Positions 12,736 to 14,692 of a DNA stretch of 14,692 nt are shown one piece after another. Within the stretch, counting starts at the first letter, position 1. Every line of letters begins with the position of its first letter. The stretch is from assembly GCA_011052255.1 (NCBI GenBank), contig DRJJ01000020.1:1-14692 (forward strand). The letters run 5' to 3'. A program made the translations under genes and the position numbers. The DNA is from Gammaproteobacteria bacterium. Its GTDB lineage: Bacteria > Pseudomonadota > Gammaproteobacteria > DRJJ01. The notes below the pieces were generated by a model. It was not told the origin of the DNA and made no database searches. It saw only the letters and a program-made list of their open reading frames with translations.

Positions 12736-14460
12736 ATGTCAGATTCAGGTGGTATATACATTTTAGCAACAGCCGTTATTTTCATAATCGCAAAGAAAAT
12801 ATTTATTCGTCTACGGTTGTCTCGAGCAAAACATCCTTCTCTCAGAGGACACTCAAAATGGTCGCGGCGAATTGCTCGTCTGGTCCCCTACTTCGAGTAT
12901 GACGAGAAGCGGTTTTTCTGCAGCGATGCGGCTCCGGAATCTGTCGCTAACAATCGTCGTGCCGGGATGGAAAGATTGGTGTTACAAGCTCGCAACCAGT
13001 CACCGTCCAGTCAATCATTTTGTGCCAGTCTGGAAGACTGCATATCAGATGCTGATTTTACCAACACATACCGGGTACCGTTTCCGTATCGCAAGCATCT
13101 GGATACGGAACTGAAGTATGGATCTGTTGCCACAGAAACAAGCGGTGTAATGATCAAGGACCTCGACGGTAACTGGCGATACGACCTGTCAGGGTCATAC
13201 GGTGTCAATGTGTTTGGCTATGACTTTTATAAAGACTGCATGGAAAAAGGTTATGAAAAAGTCCAAAAACTTGGGCCTCTGCTTGGGCCATACCATCCGC
13301 TAATTCGTGAAAACGTTGAAAAACTGAAAGCCATTTCAGGCCTCGATGAGGTTTCTTTTCATATGTCGGGTACGGAAGCTGTCATGCAGGCAGTACGACT
13401 TGCCCGGTATCATACTGGAAAAACGCATCTGGTTCGTTTGTGTGGTGCGTATCATGGCTGGTGGGACGGTGTACAGCCAGGTATCGGGAATCTGCGTAAA
13501 TCTGATGATATCTATACGCTTCAGGACATAAGCGATATGACGTTGAAAGTTCTGGAAACTCGAAAAGACATCGCCTGCATCCTGATTAATCCATTACAGG
13601 CCTTACATCCGAATTCAGATGTAGCCAGTGACGCGACATTGCTTAACAGTGAGCGTCAGGCCTGCTTCGACCGTCAGAAATATTCTGTCTGGTTGAAAAA
13701 GATCCGCGATGTATGCACACGAAAGAATATTGTCTTGATATTTGATGAGGTGTTTACCGGTTTCAGACTCGCTCGTCGCGGTGCGCAGGAATACTTTGAC
13801 ATCCAGGCTGATCTGGTGACATACGGGAAAACACTCGGTGGCGGTTTGCCTGTCGGCGTAGTATGTGGACGCCATCATTTGATGAAACGTTATAAAGAAA
13901 ATGCTCCTGTGAATGTTTCTTTTGCACGGGGTACATTCAACTCACATCCATATGTAATGGCCTCGATGAACGAGTTTCTTAAGAGAATCGAGCTGCCTGA
14001 GATCAGAAAAATATACAGGGAATCCAATGCGTTGTGGGATACAAGGGTCAGTAGACTCAATTCAGGACTGGAACAATCTGGAATTCCTGTCCGGGTAGTG
14101 AATATACATTCAATCTGGACAATTCTCTATACCCTGCCATGTAGATATAACTGGATGTTGCAGTTTTACCTGCGTTCAGAAGGCCTGGAAATAAGCTGGG
14201 TGGGTAGTGGACGAATCATCATGAGTCTTAATTATTCAGAGAAAGATTTCAACGAAGTGACAGAGCGATTTATTAAGGCCGCCAGGCGTATGCAAGAGGA
14301 TGGCTGGTGGTGGCAGTCCAGGAATTTTAATGATAAGACAATTAAACGATGGATGTTGACCGATATGTTCGTGGCTCGATTCCCCGTACTTGGCAATGTG
14401 TTACGTAGTTCAGTACGAGCTTCTGCTGAAGTTAAAATGAAAGAGGTGCATGAAAAATGA
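12736..14460 (+). CDS. Membrane-anchored class-III PLP aminotransferase (glutamate-1-semialdehyde aminomutase-like)
   Basis: 574 aa, far longer than the ~430 aa of HemL. Residues ~7-24 form one helix with basic residues after it, so the enzyme is probably anchored with its catalytic domain in the cytoplasm. The PLP core starts near 110: SGTEAVMQAVRLARYHTGKT (211-230), GAYHGWWDG (238-245), FDEVFTGFR with D337, and YGKTLGGGLPVG with the Schiff-base K365, then GTFNSHPYVMA. It resembles the GSA-aminomutase branch, but length, anchor and context argue against tetrapyrrole synthesis; the substrate is unknown. ATG 12736 is the first possible ATG because TGA at 12721 closes the frame; the ribosome site is poor. 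Overlaps the next gene by ATGA. Confidence 0.9.
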   Translation: MSDSGGIYILATAVIFIIAKKIFIRLRLSRAKHPSLRGHSKWSRRIARLVPYFEYDEKRFFCSDAAPESVANNRRAGMERLVLQARNQSPSSQSFCASLEDCISDADFTNTYRVPFPYRKHLDTELKYGSVATETSGVMIKDLDGNWRYDLSGSYGVNVFGYDFYKDCMEKGYEKVQKLGPLLGPYHPLIRENVEKLKAISGLDEVSFHMSGTEAVMQAVRLARYHTGKTHLVRLCGAYHGWWDGVQPGIGNLRKSDDIYTLQDISDMTLKVLETRKDIACILINPLQALHPNSDVASDATLLNSERQACFDRQKYSVWLKKIRDVCTRKNIVLIFDEVFTGFRLARRGAQEYFDIQADLVTYGKTLGGGLPVGVVCGRHHLMKRYKENAPVNVSFARGTFNSHPYVMASMNEFLKRIELPEIRKIYRESNALWDTRVSRLNSGLEQSGIPVRVVNIHSIWTILYTLPCRYNWMLQFYLRSEGLEISWVGSGRIIMSLNYSEKDFNEVTERFIKAARRMQEDGWWWQSRNFNDKTIKRWMLTDMFVARFPVLGNVLRSSVRASAEVKMKEVHEK

Positions 14461-14692
14461 TCCATTTGTTTAATAATACAGATACAAGTGAGTTTAGACG
14501 ATCATTGTTGGCAGAATTCAATCACTACCTCAGAAGCGAATCGACTAAATATGCACCTGAAAATACGCTCAAGATTGATCTTCATTGTCATGATTACAAT
14601 AGTGACATACCGGATGAACTCTGGGGTCGTATACTAGGATTGCCGGAAACATGGCTAAATACAGCTAAGCTGGCGAAGTGTCTTAAAAAGAA
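14457..14692 (+). CDS. PHP-domain protein, N-terminal part (cut by window edge)
   Basis: 78 codons are visible. The ATG overlaps the aminotransferase stop (ATGA), with AGAGGTG as ribosome site ~8 bases before, so translation is probably coupled. After ~35 residues comes KIDLHCHDYNSD, whose DLHCH is the first metal-binding motif of PHP phosphoesterases, followed by DELWGRILGLPETWLNTAKL. From memory, similar starts belong to PHP proteins fused to or placed beside glycosyltransferases in Gammaproteobacteria, which I cannot confirm because the rest is outside. Together with the aminotransferase it suggests a biosynthetic operon continuing to the right. Confidence 0.75.
   Translation, partial: MIHLFNNTDTSEFRRSLLAEFNHYLRSESTKYAPENTLKIDLHCHDYNSDIPDELWGRILGLPETWLNTAKLAKCLKK

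Overview
The window looks like a piece of a gammaproteobacterial chromosome, probably from a facultatively denitrifying or sulfur/nitrogen-oxidising chemolithotroph. This rests on gene content only: an sNOR-type nitric oxide reductase cluster, a cytochrome b/ferredoxin/MvhD fusion, hemerythrins, and small families (DUF4202, TIGR02647, AF1514-like) that I associate mainly with such Proteobacteria. Base composition is near balanced. I see no rRNA, tRNA, CRISPR array or insertion sequence.

Region A (1-3412, minus strand) is one tightly packed redox operon: a cytochrome b - two [4Fe-4S] - MvhD-like fusion, a bacteriohemerythrin that overlaps it by ATGA, an unrecognised exported protein, and a membrane protein of the heme-copper oxidase fold that runs off the left edge. 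That last protein keeps the low-spin haem histidine and the helix-VI histidine, but appears to lack the usual Cu-binding His-His pair and the helix-VI tyrosine. This is the best candidate for a poorly described system.

Region B (3483-6851, minus strand) is a complete sNOR-like cluster read in the order small one-helix protein, CuA subunit II, catalytic subunit I, SCO/SenC copper chaperone. Subunit I has all six haem/copper histidines but Gln where oxidases carry the cross-linked Tyr, as expected of NO reductases. The 320-base divergent promoter region (6852-7171) carries a perfect FNR/DNR-type box, TTGATATATATCAA, so the cluster is probably induced by low oxygen and/or NO. On the other side is a CtaA/COX15-like gene lacking some haem A synthase residues.

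Region C (8191-12434) is a mixed housekeeping/stress stretch: an HHE hemerythrin, an AF1514-like small protein, an MtfA-type zinc peptidase with an unusual start, an allene-oxide-cyclase-barrel lipoprotein, a one-domain RRM protein, and a minus-strand operon of a DUF4202 protein, a TIGR02647 protein and a hemolysin-III/PAQR membrane protein.

Region D (12435-14692, plus strand) begins a separate operon: a membrane-anchored class-III aminotransferase of the glutamate-1-semialdehyde aminomutase type, overlapped by ATGA with a PHP-domain protein cut by the right edge. It may be the start of a lipid or secondary-metabolite pathway.

Taken together, regions A and B plus the CtaA-like gene suggest an NO/O2-handling respiratory island: sNOR reduces NO with electrons delivered through CuA, SenC loads copper, the hemerythrins bind O2 or NO, and the region A complex would move electrons between the quinone pool and a soluble Fe-S partner.
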